A stretch of DNA of 36,317 bases from Candidatus Accumulibacter contiguus (GTDB lineage Bacteria; Pseudomonadota; Gammaproteobacteria; Burkholderiales; Rhodocyclaceae): assembly GCF_012940005.1 (NCBI RefSeq), contig NZ_SPMX01000031.1, positions 1-36,317 on the forward strand, given 5' to 3'. The notes below the pieces were generated by a model, which was not told the origin of the DNA, did no database searches, and saw nothing but the letters and a program-made list of their open reading frames with translations. How positions within the stretch are numbered: position 1 is the first letter of the stretch; each line of letters begins with the position of its first letter. The translations under genes and the position numbers were made by a program. Shown here one piece after another: positions 1-8,049 of this stretch.

Positions 1-338
1 GCACCTCGAACCTGCATCGGTCGATGACCCGCAGGCTCCGGTGCGCGTCGCCTGGCGCTATTTCTCCAACCGACTCGACCAGTTGGACTACCCCCGCGCA
101 CTTGCGCTGAATCTGCCCGTCGGCTCTGGCGAGGTCGAGAGTTCTCATCGCTACCTCGTGCAGGCCCGCCTCAAGCGCCCAGGGGCTTGGTGGCGTGCGG
201 ACATGGCTCAAGCCATGATCAACCTGCGTGTCATGCGACATAACCAGCTGTGGGAAACCTATTGGGAAAAGCGCTGGGCGGAGCCTCTACGCAGAGCGGC
301 TTAAAACCGAGACTCCCCGTCCAACACTTTCGTTCGCA
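1..338 (+). mobile_element. right end of an ISKra4-like insertion sequence (partial)
   Basis: The window opens inside an insertion sequence whose transposase reads off the left edge. The right end is placed near 338 because the minus-strand reductase reads normally down to its conserved SAGVG motif (codons ending at about 339) and then turns into unrelated sequence. The exact terminal inverted repeat and any target duplication cannot be defined, because the other end lies outside the window. Confidence 0.7.
2..304 (+). CDS. transposase, C-terminal fragment (ISKra4-like)
   Basis: This frame is open from the left edge, so only the last 100 or so codons of the transposase are visible. The stretch LPVGSGEVESSHRY followed by QARLKRPGAWW resembles the end of the DDE catalytic domain of ISKra4-type transposases, which carry a GSG-x-(V/I)-ES motif containing the catalytic glutamate and an R-x-K-x-x-G-x-x-W motif. 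The tail has the typical pattern of an MINLR helix and a W-x-x-YW ending. Whether the element is intact depends on sequence to the left. The family assignment rests on motif memory; the transposase call itself is firm. Confidence 0.75.
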   Translation, partial: HLEPASVDDPQAPVRVAWRYFSNRLDQLDYPRALALNLPVGSGEVESSHRYLVQARLKRPGAWWRADMAQAMINLRVMRHNQLWETYWEKRWAEPLRRAA

Positions 339-1682
339 CCCCACCCCGGCCGACAGGAGGACGAGCGGGCGGCGTTCGTGCGGGTTCACGACGAAATCGC
401 CCAGCGGCGCACGCGCCTCGATTTCATCCCCGACGGCGGTGTGCTCATGCAGGAACTGCGAAACCCGTCCTTCGCGTTTGACGCTGATGCGGTAGTAGCC
501 ATCCGACGGCGCCGCCGACAGGGTGTAGGTGCGAATGAGCGGCGCGCCGCCCGCGGCGACGGCCAGCCGGATGGGCAGGTGTTGCCCGGCCTTGTAGAGC
601 GGCAAGCCGGCGCCGTCGGCGGCTTCGAGATGGAAGGACTTGATGGTCGAGCTTTCCTTGGTGATGCGTGCGATGCGAAAACGCCGCCACTGGTTACGCA
701 GCGTTTGTGCCTGCTGGCGAGCCAGGGCCTCTTCCCACGATCCGGTCATCAAGGAATTGGGCGAGATTTCCTCGAGACGCCAGCGCAGCTTCAGCACGCG
801 GTGGCGGCGCACCACCCTGTCGACCTGCAGACGCCAGAGCCGCTCAGCCCCCTGAAAACTGCTGACTTCGTCACCCGCCAGGAGCAGTTCGGTGCGACCG
901 CTAAGCTGCAACAGATCGCCACTGGCGAAGTCGATGAACAGCAGGCCCGCCCGCGGATTGACCTGCAGATTGCCCAGGGTGTTGAAATGCAGGTTGCCGG
1001 CAAAATCGGGGATGGTCAGGACGTCGCCATCGATACGGACGAAGCCGGGCTTGCCACCGCGATGCGAGGCGTCGACCTGGCGTCTGCCTGCATTCCCTTC
1101 CGGATCCACATAGCTGGCGACGAAGAAAGTATCGGCGGCCCGGATCAGGGCATTGGCCTCTGCGTCGAGTGTCGACAGGACTTCGGTGCGAGCGCTGAAA
1201 GGCTCGGCGGGATCATCGGAAAACGTGAGGTTTCTTGCCTGGATGTATTGCGGGCAGTTGCCGAAGGCATGCTCGACCTGCAGCGTCAGCTGGCGGTCGT
1301 CGCGTGCGACTACCCTGCCATTGACGCGATTGCGGCGGCGCGTCTGCAGCTCGATGCCGAGCACGCCGATGCCGTCGCCCGGCCGCAACGCGTCGCCAGC
1401 GGGATCCCCCTGGCCGGGCAGGGCGTTGATCTGCAGGTGCCGCGCATCGGGTGACTCGGCCAGGCCGGCGCGCGCCTCGACGAGCGTCGCCCAGGGATCG
1501 CCGGCCGTGTCGACAGCGGCGATCACCAGGAACGGTAGCTGCCGGTAGAACGTGCGATGCTGCTCCGGCATGAAGTCGCGGATGACCTGGCGACCAAAGA
1601 CCTCCATGTGCTCGGCGACGCCGACGCTCTGTTGCAGCTCACGTTCGCCGCGGTGCCAGGGGGACGCTGTTGCCGCGCTCAT
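231..1682 (-). pseudogene. FMN-binding (PNPOx-like) / ferredoxin-reductase fusion, 3' truncated by an IS
   Basis: The reading frame starts at the ATG at 1682 and is native down to about 339, roughly 447 codons. The N-terminal two thirds resemble the pyridoxamine-5'-phosphate-oxidase-like FMN-binding family (QLPFLVIAAVD and the NPRAGLLFIDF region). After that comes an FNR-type FAD-binding domain with the RTYTLSAAP flavin motif and the start of the NAD(P)-binding domain (PLVLLSAGVG). There the frame runs into insertion-sequence DNA and stops at 231. Family members normally continue through the nucleotide-binding domain and often a C-terminal 2Fe-2S ferredoxin domain, so this copy should lack NAD(P)H-driven electron input. 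The frame stays open upstream to 1922, but the ATG at 1682 matches the family start and overlaps the preceding stop as ATGA. Confidence 0.75.
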
Positions 1683-1825
1683 GCTTGCCAAGTCCCGTTT
1701 CCGGTGATCACGTCGACGAGTTGCGTCGGCAAATCGAGCAGTGACAGCATCAGTTGCGCGCGATGAGCATGACCGGACAAGGGGTGACGATAGAGTTTGA
1801 TGGGGGTAGCGGGTGTAGCCGACAT
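1679..1825 (-). pseudogene. glutathione S-transferase N-terminal remnant
   Basis: This 48-residue frame begins [18 protein letters not shown] and continues [12 protein letters not shown], a typical start of the thioredoxin-like domain of a glutathione S-transferase (first beta strand, S-G-H contact region, first helix). After VDV the family pattern is lost and the frame stops within nine codons. A full GST has about 200 residues, so nearly the whole protein is missing, apparently by an internal deletion that fused the 5' end to the front of the next gene. A good ribosome-binding site (TGGAGA) precedes the ATG, and the stop overlaps the start of the downstream flavoprotein (ATGA, 1682-1679). 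The remnant may therefore still be translated and couple translation to that gene. Confidence 0.7.
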
Positions 1826-2163
1826 GATGATTCTCCAGAGAGTGAGGGACGAGGCGACGACGCGGGGCAGTTGCCGGGAGGCCAATACGAGCGCCAGTCA
1901 CGGGTAGACATCGTCGGCGCAAAATCCTCCGAGCGGAATCGTCGTGCGGCGCAAATCACCATTCCAGTTCCTGCAATAATCCGGCAGGCCACGTTCGCCG
2001 TGGCCTGACCGCGACCGGACGATATGGCGGTATCTTCGTCGCTATAGCCTTTCGCCAGTTGGTGCATGATCTTGCCGGGTTGTTGCTTGCATTGCCGGCT
2101 TTCGTTCGTATAATCCCTGACTCTGCCGGGTCATACGACGTGGCAAGCATTCCGGGAGTTGGC
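1826..2163. other. intergenic region between divergent genes
   Basis: This stretch separates the minus-strand GST remnant from the plus-strand envelope operon. The only clear signal is the promoter at 2087-2114 facing right. Frames that cross it look like shadows. No RNA gene or repeat was recognised. Confidence 0.5.
2087..2114 (+). promoter_or_regulatory. sigma-70-type promoter of the envelope operon
   Basis: A perfect TATAAT -10 box lies at 2109-2114, with TTGCAT at 2087-2092 giving a 16-nt spacer; TTGCTT at 2083-2088 is an alternative but gives a longer spacer. Transcription would start near 2121, about 43 nt before the chosen start of the first gene. This argues against the longer frame that begins at 2059. 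Confidence 0.55.
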
Positions 2164-2916
2164 ATGAAGGGTTTCTTGAACCTGCTGGCGAAGGCAAAGC
2201 TGATCGAACTGTCGGAAGACGAGCGCCAGGCGGCCTCGGCAGAGGAGCCGCTGCAAGGAATTCCAATGGCCGGGACCGAGGCGCTTGCCGAGGCGCCGGA
2301 GCCGCCGCTGCACGCGCAAGCTTCCGGAGAGCCGGCAGCAGCGCCAGCCGCGAGTGCGCTGCCTTCGCTTGCGGAGGCCTGCCCGGACCTGGATGGCGAT
2401 GCCCTGGAAGGGCATGCCTTCGAAGACATTTTCGCGGCGGCAGGGGTTCCTGCCTCGCCGTATCCGGCCGAAAAGCTGCTGCGTCTTCTCGACGGCCTGC
2501 GCGCCATGGATGCCGGGACCCGCAAGATGGCGGTGCTGGCGATGGATGCGGCCGACGACAACTGGCAGATCAGTGATTGCCTGAGCGACGCCGATCTCAA
2601 GATCACCGCGCTGGAAGACCACAAACGGCAGTTGTCTGCACAGCTGCAGGACCGCGAGCGGCAGTCCACCGAACTCGTCGATCAGATCAGGCAGGTGCTC
2701 GATGAGGGGACGGCTGCGATTCGCAAACAGATCGCCGAACTCGAACAGTTGCTGGAACGTGAAGTGACCCGCGCGGCGCAGGAAACGACCAGCGTCGAAG
2801 CCGGCCTGCGCGCGGCGCGGGAGTCTGCCGCGCGCGAGACGCGCCGTGTGGACGCCGAGATCGATCGCCTGCGTGAAATACCGATCACTTTCAAGGCGCC
2901 CGGCGCCGCTCACTGA
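2164..2916 (+). CDS. coiled-coil protein, first gene of the envelope operon
   Basis: This is a 250-residue protein of unknown function. It begins MKGFLNLLAKAKLIELSEDE, has an Ala/Pro/Glu-rich low-complexity stretch (about residues 30-75), a compact acidic middle (about 80-140), and a long Gln/Glu/Arg-rich C-terminal half predicted as coiled coil (about 145-240). No signal peptide or TM segment is seen, so a cytoplasmic location is likely. The frame extends upstream to 2059, but that start would overlap the promoter; ATG 2164 follows a GGGAG stretch and suits a short leader. It ends 24 nt before the OmpA-fused binding protein, so it is probably co-transcribed with it. A cytoplasmic scaffold or partner for the coiled-coil PspA-like protein downstream is a guess from context. 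Confidence 0.75.
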   Translation: MKGFLNLLAKAKLIELSEDERQAASAEEPLQGIPMAGTEALAEAPEPPLHAQASGEPAAAPAASALPSLAEACPDLDGDALEGHAFEDIFAAAGVPASPYPAEKLLRLLDGLRAMDAGTRKMAVLAMDAADDNWQISDCLSDADLKITALEDHKRQLSAQLQDRERQSTELVDQIRQVLDEGTAAIRKQIAELEQLLEREVTRAAQETTSVEAGLRAARESAARETRRVDAEIDRLREIPITFKAPGAAH

Positions 2917-2940
2917 ACTTCCCAGCAAGGAGAACAACAC

Positions 2941-4647
2941 ATGGCTCAACTGACGCCACTGGCCAAGGGACTGATCACCGTCGTCGTTCTTGGCGTTGCC
3001 GGTTCGCTGGCCTGGAACTTCGGGCTCAAGGAGCGTTTTGCCGGTGGCGAGGCGGCGCCTGCGAAGCCGACGGCGGCCGCGCCCGCGCCCGCGCCAACGC
3101 CCGGAGCAACCACCCCCAAGTCGACGCCGCCAGCCAGGGCAGTGACGGCCGAAGACCGGAATGCGCCGCTCGGCAGCGCTGCCAACCCGCTGAAGGTCAG
3201 CCTGGTCAGTTTTCACGGCTATGCCCCGGCACTGGTGGCCAACGGCAACGACCTGAACACCCAGCCGGGTTCGATTTATGCCAAGGAGGGGGTCAATGTA
3301 CGTTTCGTGATTCAGGACGACATTCCGACGCTGGCCACCATCTTCGAATCCGGCGCCGCACAGTGCGCCTGGCGGACCTCGGATTTCTGGGCGCAGGAAC
3401 AGCCGAACCTGCGCAACGCCGGCCTCGATGGCAAGGCGGTGATGATCGTTGACAACACCCAGGGCGGCGATGCGGTGATCGCCCGCGATGCGGCAGTGAA
3501 AGCGGTCGAGGAACTGGCCGGTCGCTCGGTCGCGCTGCTGCAGTTCACGCCCTCACACGGCATGCTGATCGACGCCATCGACAATTCTTCACTGACCGCA
3601 CGCAAGAAGGAAAGCATCAAGATGGTATTCATCAACGCCGAGGAAGGAACCGCCGGCGTGCGCGCGGCGCTCGAATCCGGCGCTGTCGACGCGGCCGTGC
3701 TGTGGGATCCGGATCTGGCACTCGCTCTGCGCAATGTCAAGGGAGCGCATGTCGTCTATTCGACCCGGACGGCGACCAACCTGATCTTTGACGTGATGGT
3801 CTGCGACGCTCGTCTGCTGGCTAGGCCGGAAGGGCAGGCGGTGGTACAGAAGTTCGTTGCCGGCTGGATGGCAGGCGTGCAGGCGGCGCGTGCCAACCCC
3901 GACAACGCCGTGGAAGCGCTGGTCAGGACGCAGGAGTTCTTCAAGTTGCTGGCCGACAAGGAAGGTAGACCGTTCGTCAAGAGCCTGTTTTCCAATCTGG
4001 TGTGGACCGGCGTCGAGGATAACGCGCGCATTCTCGGGCTGGTCGGCGGCACCAATCATTACGAACGGGTCTACAAGCGCTTCGACGAGATCTATCGCAA
4101 GGCCGGTGCGCTGGCCAATCCCAAATCACCGGTGATCGCGCCGCAGGACAGCTTCGACTATCGTTATATCAAGGCCCTGCTCGGGCAGAACCAGGCTGCG
4201 GCAGAAGCCGCCGCCAGGCCGCAAACGACATTCACCCAGGCGGCGCAGAAGGAGGCGACGCAGCAGGAGGCGATGGTGACCAAGCCGGTGACCGTTGGTT
4301 TCGCCTCGGGGAGCGCCGAGTTGACCAAGCGCGCGCAAAAGACGGTCGATACCGAGATAGTGCCGTTCATCGAGAACAACGGCAAGGCCTACTTCGAGGT
4401 CAGCGGCAATTCGGATGCTACCGGTGCCCGCGAGGTCAATCTTCGTCTGTCGGCAGCGCGCGCACGCGCGGTGGTGGACTATCTGGCGACGCAATGGGAG
4501 TTCCCGCGCGAGCGTTTCAAGATCGTCGGCAACGGCCCAGACCGGCCGCTGTGCGTCGAAGCCAACGCCGCCAATGAAGGGCTCTCGATCGAGGAATGCC
4601 GGGCGCTGAACCGGACGACGCGGGTCGCCGTTTTCGGCGGCCGCTGA
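2941..4647 (+). CDS. ABC substrate-binding protein fused to an OmpA-like peptidoglycan-binding domain
   Basis: The 568-residue protein has an N-terminal membrane anchor (about residues 8-26) with no lipobox, and an Ala/Pro-rich linker (about 35-62). Next comes an NMT1/SsuA-like periplasmic binding domain (about 78-390), then a Gln/Ala-rich linker. The C-terminal OmpA-like domain (about 449-568) shows the SD-x-TG and N-x-x-LS-x-x-RA-x-x-V pattern that in this family carries the Asp and Arg contacting diaminopimelate of peptidoglycan. The architecture predicts a binding domain anchored in the inner membrane and held to the cell wall, unlike ordinary diffusible binding proteins. An AAGGAG ribosome site at 2927-2932 fixes the start. 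The permease follows after 22 nt. The ligand cannot be read from sequence; the taurine/sulfonate-like relation of the permease does not prove that substrate. Confidence 0.85.
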   Translation: MAQLTPLAKGLITVVVLGVAGSLAWNFGLKERFAGGEAAPAKPTAAAPAPAPTPGATTPKSTPPARAVTAEDRNAPLGSAANPLKVSLVSFHGYAPALVANGNDLNTQPGSIYAKEGVNVRFVIQDDIPTLATIFESGAAQCAWRTSDFWAQEQPNLRNAGLDGKAVMIVDNTQGGDAVIARDAAVKAVEELAGRSVALLQFTPSHGMLIDAIDNSSLTARKKESIKMVFINAEEGTAGVRAALESGAVDAAVLWDPDLALALRNVKGAHVVYSTRTATNLIFDVMVCDARLLARPEGQAVVQKFVAGWMAGVQAARANPDNAVEALVRTQEFFKLLADKEGRPFVKSLFSNLVWTGVEDNARILGLVGGTNHYERVYKRFDEIYRKAGALANPKSPVIAPQDSFDYRYIKALLGQNQAAAEAAARPQTTFTQAAQKEATQQEAMVTKPVTVGFASGSAELTKRAQKTVDTEIVPFIENNGKAYFEVSGNSDATGAREVNLRLSAARARAVVDYLATQWEFPRERFKIVGNGPDRPLCVEANAANEGLSIEECRALNRTTRVAVFGGR

Positions 4648-4669
4648 CCCGCATGCCCTGGCTGAGTGC

Positions 4670-5467
4670 ATGAGCGAATTCTGGAACCCCTACGCGCCAC
4701 TCGATGGCCGACAGCGGCAATGGCTCGGCGTCGGCTCGGTGCTGGCGCTGTTGCTGGTGTGGAGCCTGCTGACGGTAACTGGACTGGTCAGCTCGACCAA
4801 ACTGCCGGCACCCTGGGATGTGGTCACGGCGCTGTCGTATCTGAGCTGGCACGACGGCGACAGCATGTTGTTCACCGCGACGCTGTGGTCGGTCGGCCGC
4901 TTGCTCGTCGCGGGTGTGCTGGTGATCGCCATCGGCATTCCGATCGGCATCTGCATGGGCGCCGCACCGCGCGTGAACGCTGCCCTGTCGCCCTTGGTCG
5001 ATCCCTTCCGTTCGGCGCCGGTGGTCGCGCTGCTGCCGATCCTGGTGATGTGGCTGGGCATCGGCGAGACGATGAAGATCGCCTTCCTGTTCATCGGCGC
5101 CGTGGTCTATCTGATTCCGATGGTCCGTGACGCGATCCAGGCGGTGCCGCAGAGCTACTGGATCGGCGCCCGCGACCTCGGCGCGACGCCCTGGGAATGC
5201 ATCCACCGGGCGGTGATTCCGATGGCCATGCCGCGCATCGCCGATGCCGTGATCGTCGCCTTTTCGGTGATGTGGACCTACATCACCGTCGCCGAATACG
5301 TCAATGCACGCCAGGGCCTCGGGCAGTTGATCCAGAATGCCCGGCGCTTCAGCGCCTGGGATCAGGTCTTTGCCGGCATCATCGTGATCATTGCGCTGGC
5401 GCTGGCAACCTATCAATTCATGGTCTGGCTGAAGCGCCGCCTGTATCCCTGGGAGACGCAGCAGTGA
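4670..5467 (+). CDS. ABC transporter permease (SsuC/TauC-like)
   Basis: This is a 265-residue integral membrane protein of the binding-protein-dependent permease family. The N-terminal hydrophobic segment (about 18-40) is followed by several further TM segments. The conserved cytoplasmic EAA loop that docks the ATPase is visible as GARDLGATPWE followed by HRAVIPMAMPRI (about residues 165-190). It resembles the nitrate/sulfonate/taurine permease group and matches the neighbouring binding domain and ATPase. Its stop overlaps the GTG of the ATPase gene (GTGA, 5464-5467), indicating translational coupling. The substrate is unknown. Confidence 0.9.
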   Translation: MSEFWNPYAPLDGRQRQWLGVGSVLALLLVWSLLTVTGLVSSTKLPAPWDVVTALSYLSWHDGDSMLFTATLWSVGRLLVAGVLVIAIGIPIGICMGAAPRVNAALSPLVDPFRSAPVVALLPILVMWLGIGETMKIAFLFIGAVVYLIPMVRDAIQAVPQSYWIGARDLGATPWECIHRAVIPMAMPRIADAVIVAFSVMWTYITVAEYVNARQGLGQLIQNARRFSAWDQVFAGIIVIIALALATYQFMVWLKRRLYPWETQQ

Positions 5468-6330
5468 ACGTGGCGGCCAAGCCGGCAGGGATCTCCGCAG
5501 CGGCAGCCAGACCGCTGTCGGTGGTCGTCAAGGACATCGTCCAGGAATATCCGGCGCCCGGCGGTAGCGTGACGCGAGTCATTGACCAGGTCTCGCTGAG
5601 CTTCGATCAACCAGGCATCAGTATGCTGCTCGGACCCTCGGGCTGCGGCAAGAGCACCCTGCTGCACATGCTCGGCGGGGTGCGGCCGATGGGCATCGAT
5701 ACGCCGACGGCGGGCAAGGTTCTGATCGACGGGGTCGAGTGCATCGGCCCGCACGACGATGCGGTGATGGTCTTTCAGCGCTACGCCAATCGGCCGGATC
5801 TGACGGTGTTCGACAACGTCGCTTTCCCGTTCCGGCTCAATCTCTGGAAAGCACGGGTACCGGAAGCCGAGTGGCGGCAGCGCGTGGCCGACATCCTCAA
5901 GGCGGTCGGACTCGCGGACAAGCTCAAGCTGCGGCCGGCGCAGCTCTCCGGCGGCCAGAACCAGCGCGTTGCGCTGGCGCGCGCACTCGTCCTGCGGCCA
6001 CGCATCCTGCTGATGGACGAGCCCTTCGGGGCGCTCGACGCGCAGACGCGCGAGGAAATGCAGCAATTGTTGATCGAGTTGTATCAGTCCTGGCCGTGCC
6101 TGGTGGTCTTCGTGACGCACGATGTTACCGAGGCTCTGGTGCTCGGCGACCGCGTCATCGTCCTGTCCGCACAACCGGCGCGCGTTGCCGATGATTTCGT
6201 GATCAGCGAGGCTCGACCGCGCTCGGCCACCTGGCAGCGCTCGCGCGAGGCGCAGGCGCTCGAGGAGCGCATTCTCACGCAACTGCACCAGGCCAGTCCC
6301 GGCAGGGGACAGGTGCGGGTGACGGTGTAA
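5464..6330 (+). CDS. ABC transporter ATP-binding protein (SsuB/TauB-like)
   Basis: The 288-residue protein has all hallmarks of an active ABC ATPase: Walker A GPSGCGKST (residues 57-65), Q-loop (VFQRY), signature LSGGQNQR (about 161-168), Walker B ILLMDEP with the catalytic Glu (about 181-187), and the H-loop histidine in FVTHD. It should power the adjacent permease. The start is taken as GTG 5464, overlapping the permease stop; the frame is open much further upstream, but only within the permease gene. The first 18 or so residues are an unconserved Ala-rich extension. It ends two bases before the next gene, consistent with a single operon. Confidence 0.92.
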   Translation: MNVAAKPAGISAAAARPLSVVVKDIVQEYPAPGGSVTRVIDQVSLSFDQPGISMLLGPSGCGKSTLLHMLGGVRPMGIDTPTAGKVLIDGVECIGPHDDAVMVFQRYANRPDLTVFDNVAFPFRLNLWKARVPEAEWRQRVADILKAVGLADKLKLRPAQLSGGQNQRVALARALVLRPRILLMDEPFGALDAQTREEMQQLLIELYQSWPCLVVFVTHDVTEALVLGDRVIVLSAQPARVADDFVISEARPRSATWQRSREAQALEERILTQLHQASPGRGQVRVTV

Positions 6331-6332
6331 CC

Positions 6333-7214
6333 ATGGCCGAGGCGAAACCCTCCTACGTCCGGGAGGTTCTGACCAGTCAGACCAATCTCTACGCCTTCCT
6401 TGGTTCGCTGGCGGTCGGAGCATTGCTCTCGATCCCCTTCGGTTTCGCGGTCGGTGCGGTGCCGCTGATCGCTTTTGCCGCCGGCGACATCCTTGCCGCG
6501 CTGCACATCCCGTCGTTGCCGACCTTTCGCGAAAAGGTCGATCGGCGCTGGCGGGCGAACGTCCGGCAGGCCTCGCGCGAGCAGTTGATGACCGAGATTC
6601 AGAAGCGCTCGGGCAAGCGTGCGCTTTCTGCGCCGACCTTGCGCATCTATCAACGCATGTACGAACGCGTGCAGTCGCTCTATCAGCGTGCCGACAGCGG
6701 CCATGGCCGTCTCGCCTGGCGTGATGTCGAGCAACTCGACGAGGTGACGCTCGAATACCTGGCACTGTGGCTGGCGCTCCTGGTCATGGATGACCGCGCC
6801 GAATCGGTCAATCTGCGCGAGGTCGAACAGCAGGTGGCGGCGCTCGACAGAGAACTCGCTGCACCCCGTCCCGGCACCGACCTGCGGCAGTTGCAGAAGG
6901 CGCGTACCGATTATCTGGCGATCATCGAGCGGCACCACCGCATGCTCAGTCGCCGGCGGGCGCTCGAGGCGGCGATGCTGTCGATGCCTGACCAGCTCGA
7001 CGAGATTTATCAGACGATCATGACGCTGCCGGTGAGCGAAGACGTCGGCACGCGGCTCGAAGAGGCGATCGGCAAGCTGCGTCTACAGGAAGACATCGAG
7101 GCCGACCTCGCGAGCGATCTCGCCGAAAACTTGCCGGGCATGGCGATGCCGACCACGACGGCGGCACGGCAGCGGCGACTGGTCGCGGTGGGCGGCCGCG
7201 GCCGCGTCGGTTAA
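6333..7214 (+). CDS. two-TM membrane protein with long helical cytoplasmic domain
   Basis: The 293-residue protein is not recognised. An N-terminal hydrophobic hairpin (about residues 19-36 and 39-57) is followed by a basic stretch (FREKVDRRWRANVRQASRE) and a long, charged, mostly helical domain with coiled-coil character (about 90-270). The C-terminus is Arg/Gly-rich. The layout suggests an inner-membrane hairpin holding a cytoplasmic helical domain. It begins two bases after the ABC ATPase gene and precedes the PspA-like gene, so a role as membrane adaptor between transporter and PspA-like protein is plausible but unproven. The stop codon lies inside a dispersed repeat (7210-7243). Confidence 0.8.
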   Translation: MAEAKPSYVREVLTSQTNLYAFLGSLAVGALLSIPFGFAVGAVPLIAFAAGDILAALHIPSLPTFREKVDRRWRANVRQASREQLMTEIQKRSGKRALSAPTLRIYQRMYERVQSLYQRADSGHGRLAWRDVEQLDEVTLEYLALWLALLVMDDRAESVNLREVEQQVAALDRELAAPRPGTDLRQLQKARTDYLAIIERHHRMLSRRRALEAAMLSMPDQLDEIYQTIMTLPVSEDVGTRLEEAIGKLRLQEDIEADLASDLAENLPGMAMPTTTAARQRRLVAVGGRGRVG

Positions 7215-7243
7215 TGTGAAAGTCGCGTATGCGACTCACGAAT
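7210..7243 (+). repeat. dispersed 34-nt hairpin repeat, copy 1
   Basis: This copy matches 32824-32857 at 30 of 34 positions. The shared start is GTTAATGTGAAAGTCG and the shared end is TCACGAAT. The core folds as GTCGC-GTAT-GCGAC, flanked by GTGA/TCAC. Next to it are a second hairpin (GCCGG-ATAA-CCGGC, 7245-7258) and a repeated CTCACGAA (7235-7242, 7259-7266). It lies between the two-TM gene and the PspA-like gene and ends 34 nt before the latter's start. Confidence 0.65.
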
Positions 7244-7277
7244 GGCCGGATAACCGGCTCACGAAAGGAAGAAAGCG

Positions 7278-7988
7278 ATGGCTGACATCAATTTTGTCGG
7301 ACGCCTGTCCAACCTCTGGTCGGGCTTTGTCTCGCTGTGGATCACCGATGTCGAAAAGCGGCATCCCGAAATCGCTTACCAGAATGCCATCGACTCGATG
7401 ATCGGGAAATACGGCCAGCTGAAGAGCGCCACCGCAGCGATCATGCGCCGGCGTGAGGAGATCTCGGCGCGGCTGGAGAACGAGCGCAACGAACTCGCGG
7501 CGATCTCGGCCGACCTCAACGCCGCGCTCGCCACCAGTCAGGACGAACTCGGCATCGTCCTGATCCAGAAAAAGAACGCCCTCGAAGCCAGCATCAAGGT
7601 GCTGGAGCAGGAAATGGAACAGGCCCGCACCGACGCACAGGAGGCGAAGGATTCGCTGATTCAGATCAAGGCCGAGATTCAGAAGCTCAAGGATGAGAAG
7701 GATCGCATGCTGGCGCAGATGCACAGCGCACAGGCGCGGCTGAAAATTCAGAACCAGCTCGACGGCCTGTCGGTCGATGCCGAAGTGCGGGCGCTCGACA
7801 ACGTCCGCGAACACATCAGGAACACCGTTGCCGAGGCCAAGATGGGCAGCGAACTGCGCGATTCCGATCTCGACATCAAGCTCGCGCGGCTGCGGCAGAG
7901 CAGCGGCGCGATCACCGCCCGCCAGCAGCTCGAGGAAATGAAGCGCGCGCGCAGCGTCCAGACCGATACCACCGGCAAGTCGATGTGA
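7278..7988 (+). CDS. PspA/IM30-like membrane-remodelling protein
   Basis: This 236-residue protein is almost entirely helical and coiled-coil. An amphipathic N-terminal segment ([16 protein letters not shown]) is followed by a heptad-rich body rich in Glu, Lys, Gln and Ala (about 30-200). Length, amphipathic start and helical pattern fit the PspA/IM30 (Vipp1) family, bacterial ESCRT-III relatives that bind stressed inner membrane and form rods or rings. There is no signal peptide. A purine-rich ribosome site (AAAGGAAG) precedes the ATG. Its place between a membrane hairpin protein and an AAA+ ATPase recalls other PspA neighbourhoods, where AAA+ proteins are common partners. It is not classical pspA: no pspF, pspB or pspC is nearby. 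Confidence 0.8.
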   Translation: MADINFVGRLSNLWSGFVSLWITDVEKRHPEIAYQNAIDSMIGKYGQLKSATAAIMRRREEISARLENERNELAAISADLNAALATSQDELGIVLIQKKNALEASIKVLEQEMEQARTDAQEAKDSLIQIKAEIQKLKDEKDRMLAQMHSAQARLKIQNQLDGLSVDAEVRALDNVREHIRNTVAEAKMGSELRDSDLDIKLARLRQSSGAITARQQLEEMKRARSVQTDTTGKSM

Positions 7989-8049
7989 TGCGCGATGTGA
8001 TGCCCACTGCCATGCGCGACAGCAGGCGCCGCCCCGCCCGCTTCCCGGC

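Noticed and set aside
228-1454. 408-codon plus-strand frame
   Set aside because: It is the antisense shadow of the flavoprotein gene, whose minus-strand product has recognisable PNPOx-like and FNR motifs; GC-rich DNA leaves such frames open.
2131-3216. 361-codon minus-strand frame
   Set aside because: It is opposite the coiled-coil and binding-protein genes, has low-complexity Arg/Gly composition and resembles no family.
2941-6330. ordinary sulfonate or taurine uptake system (ssu/tau)
   Set aside because: No oxygenase or desulfonation gene is present, and the OmpA fusion and stress-type neighbours argue against simple nutrient import.
5413-6765. 450-codon minus-strand frame
   Set aside because: It is antisense to a complete ABC ATPase gene and has shadow-type Arg/His/Ala composition.
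7278-7988. classical phage-shock operon
   Set aside because: No pspF, pspB or pspC and no typical regulator are adjacent; only the PspA-like protein is shared.
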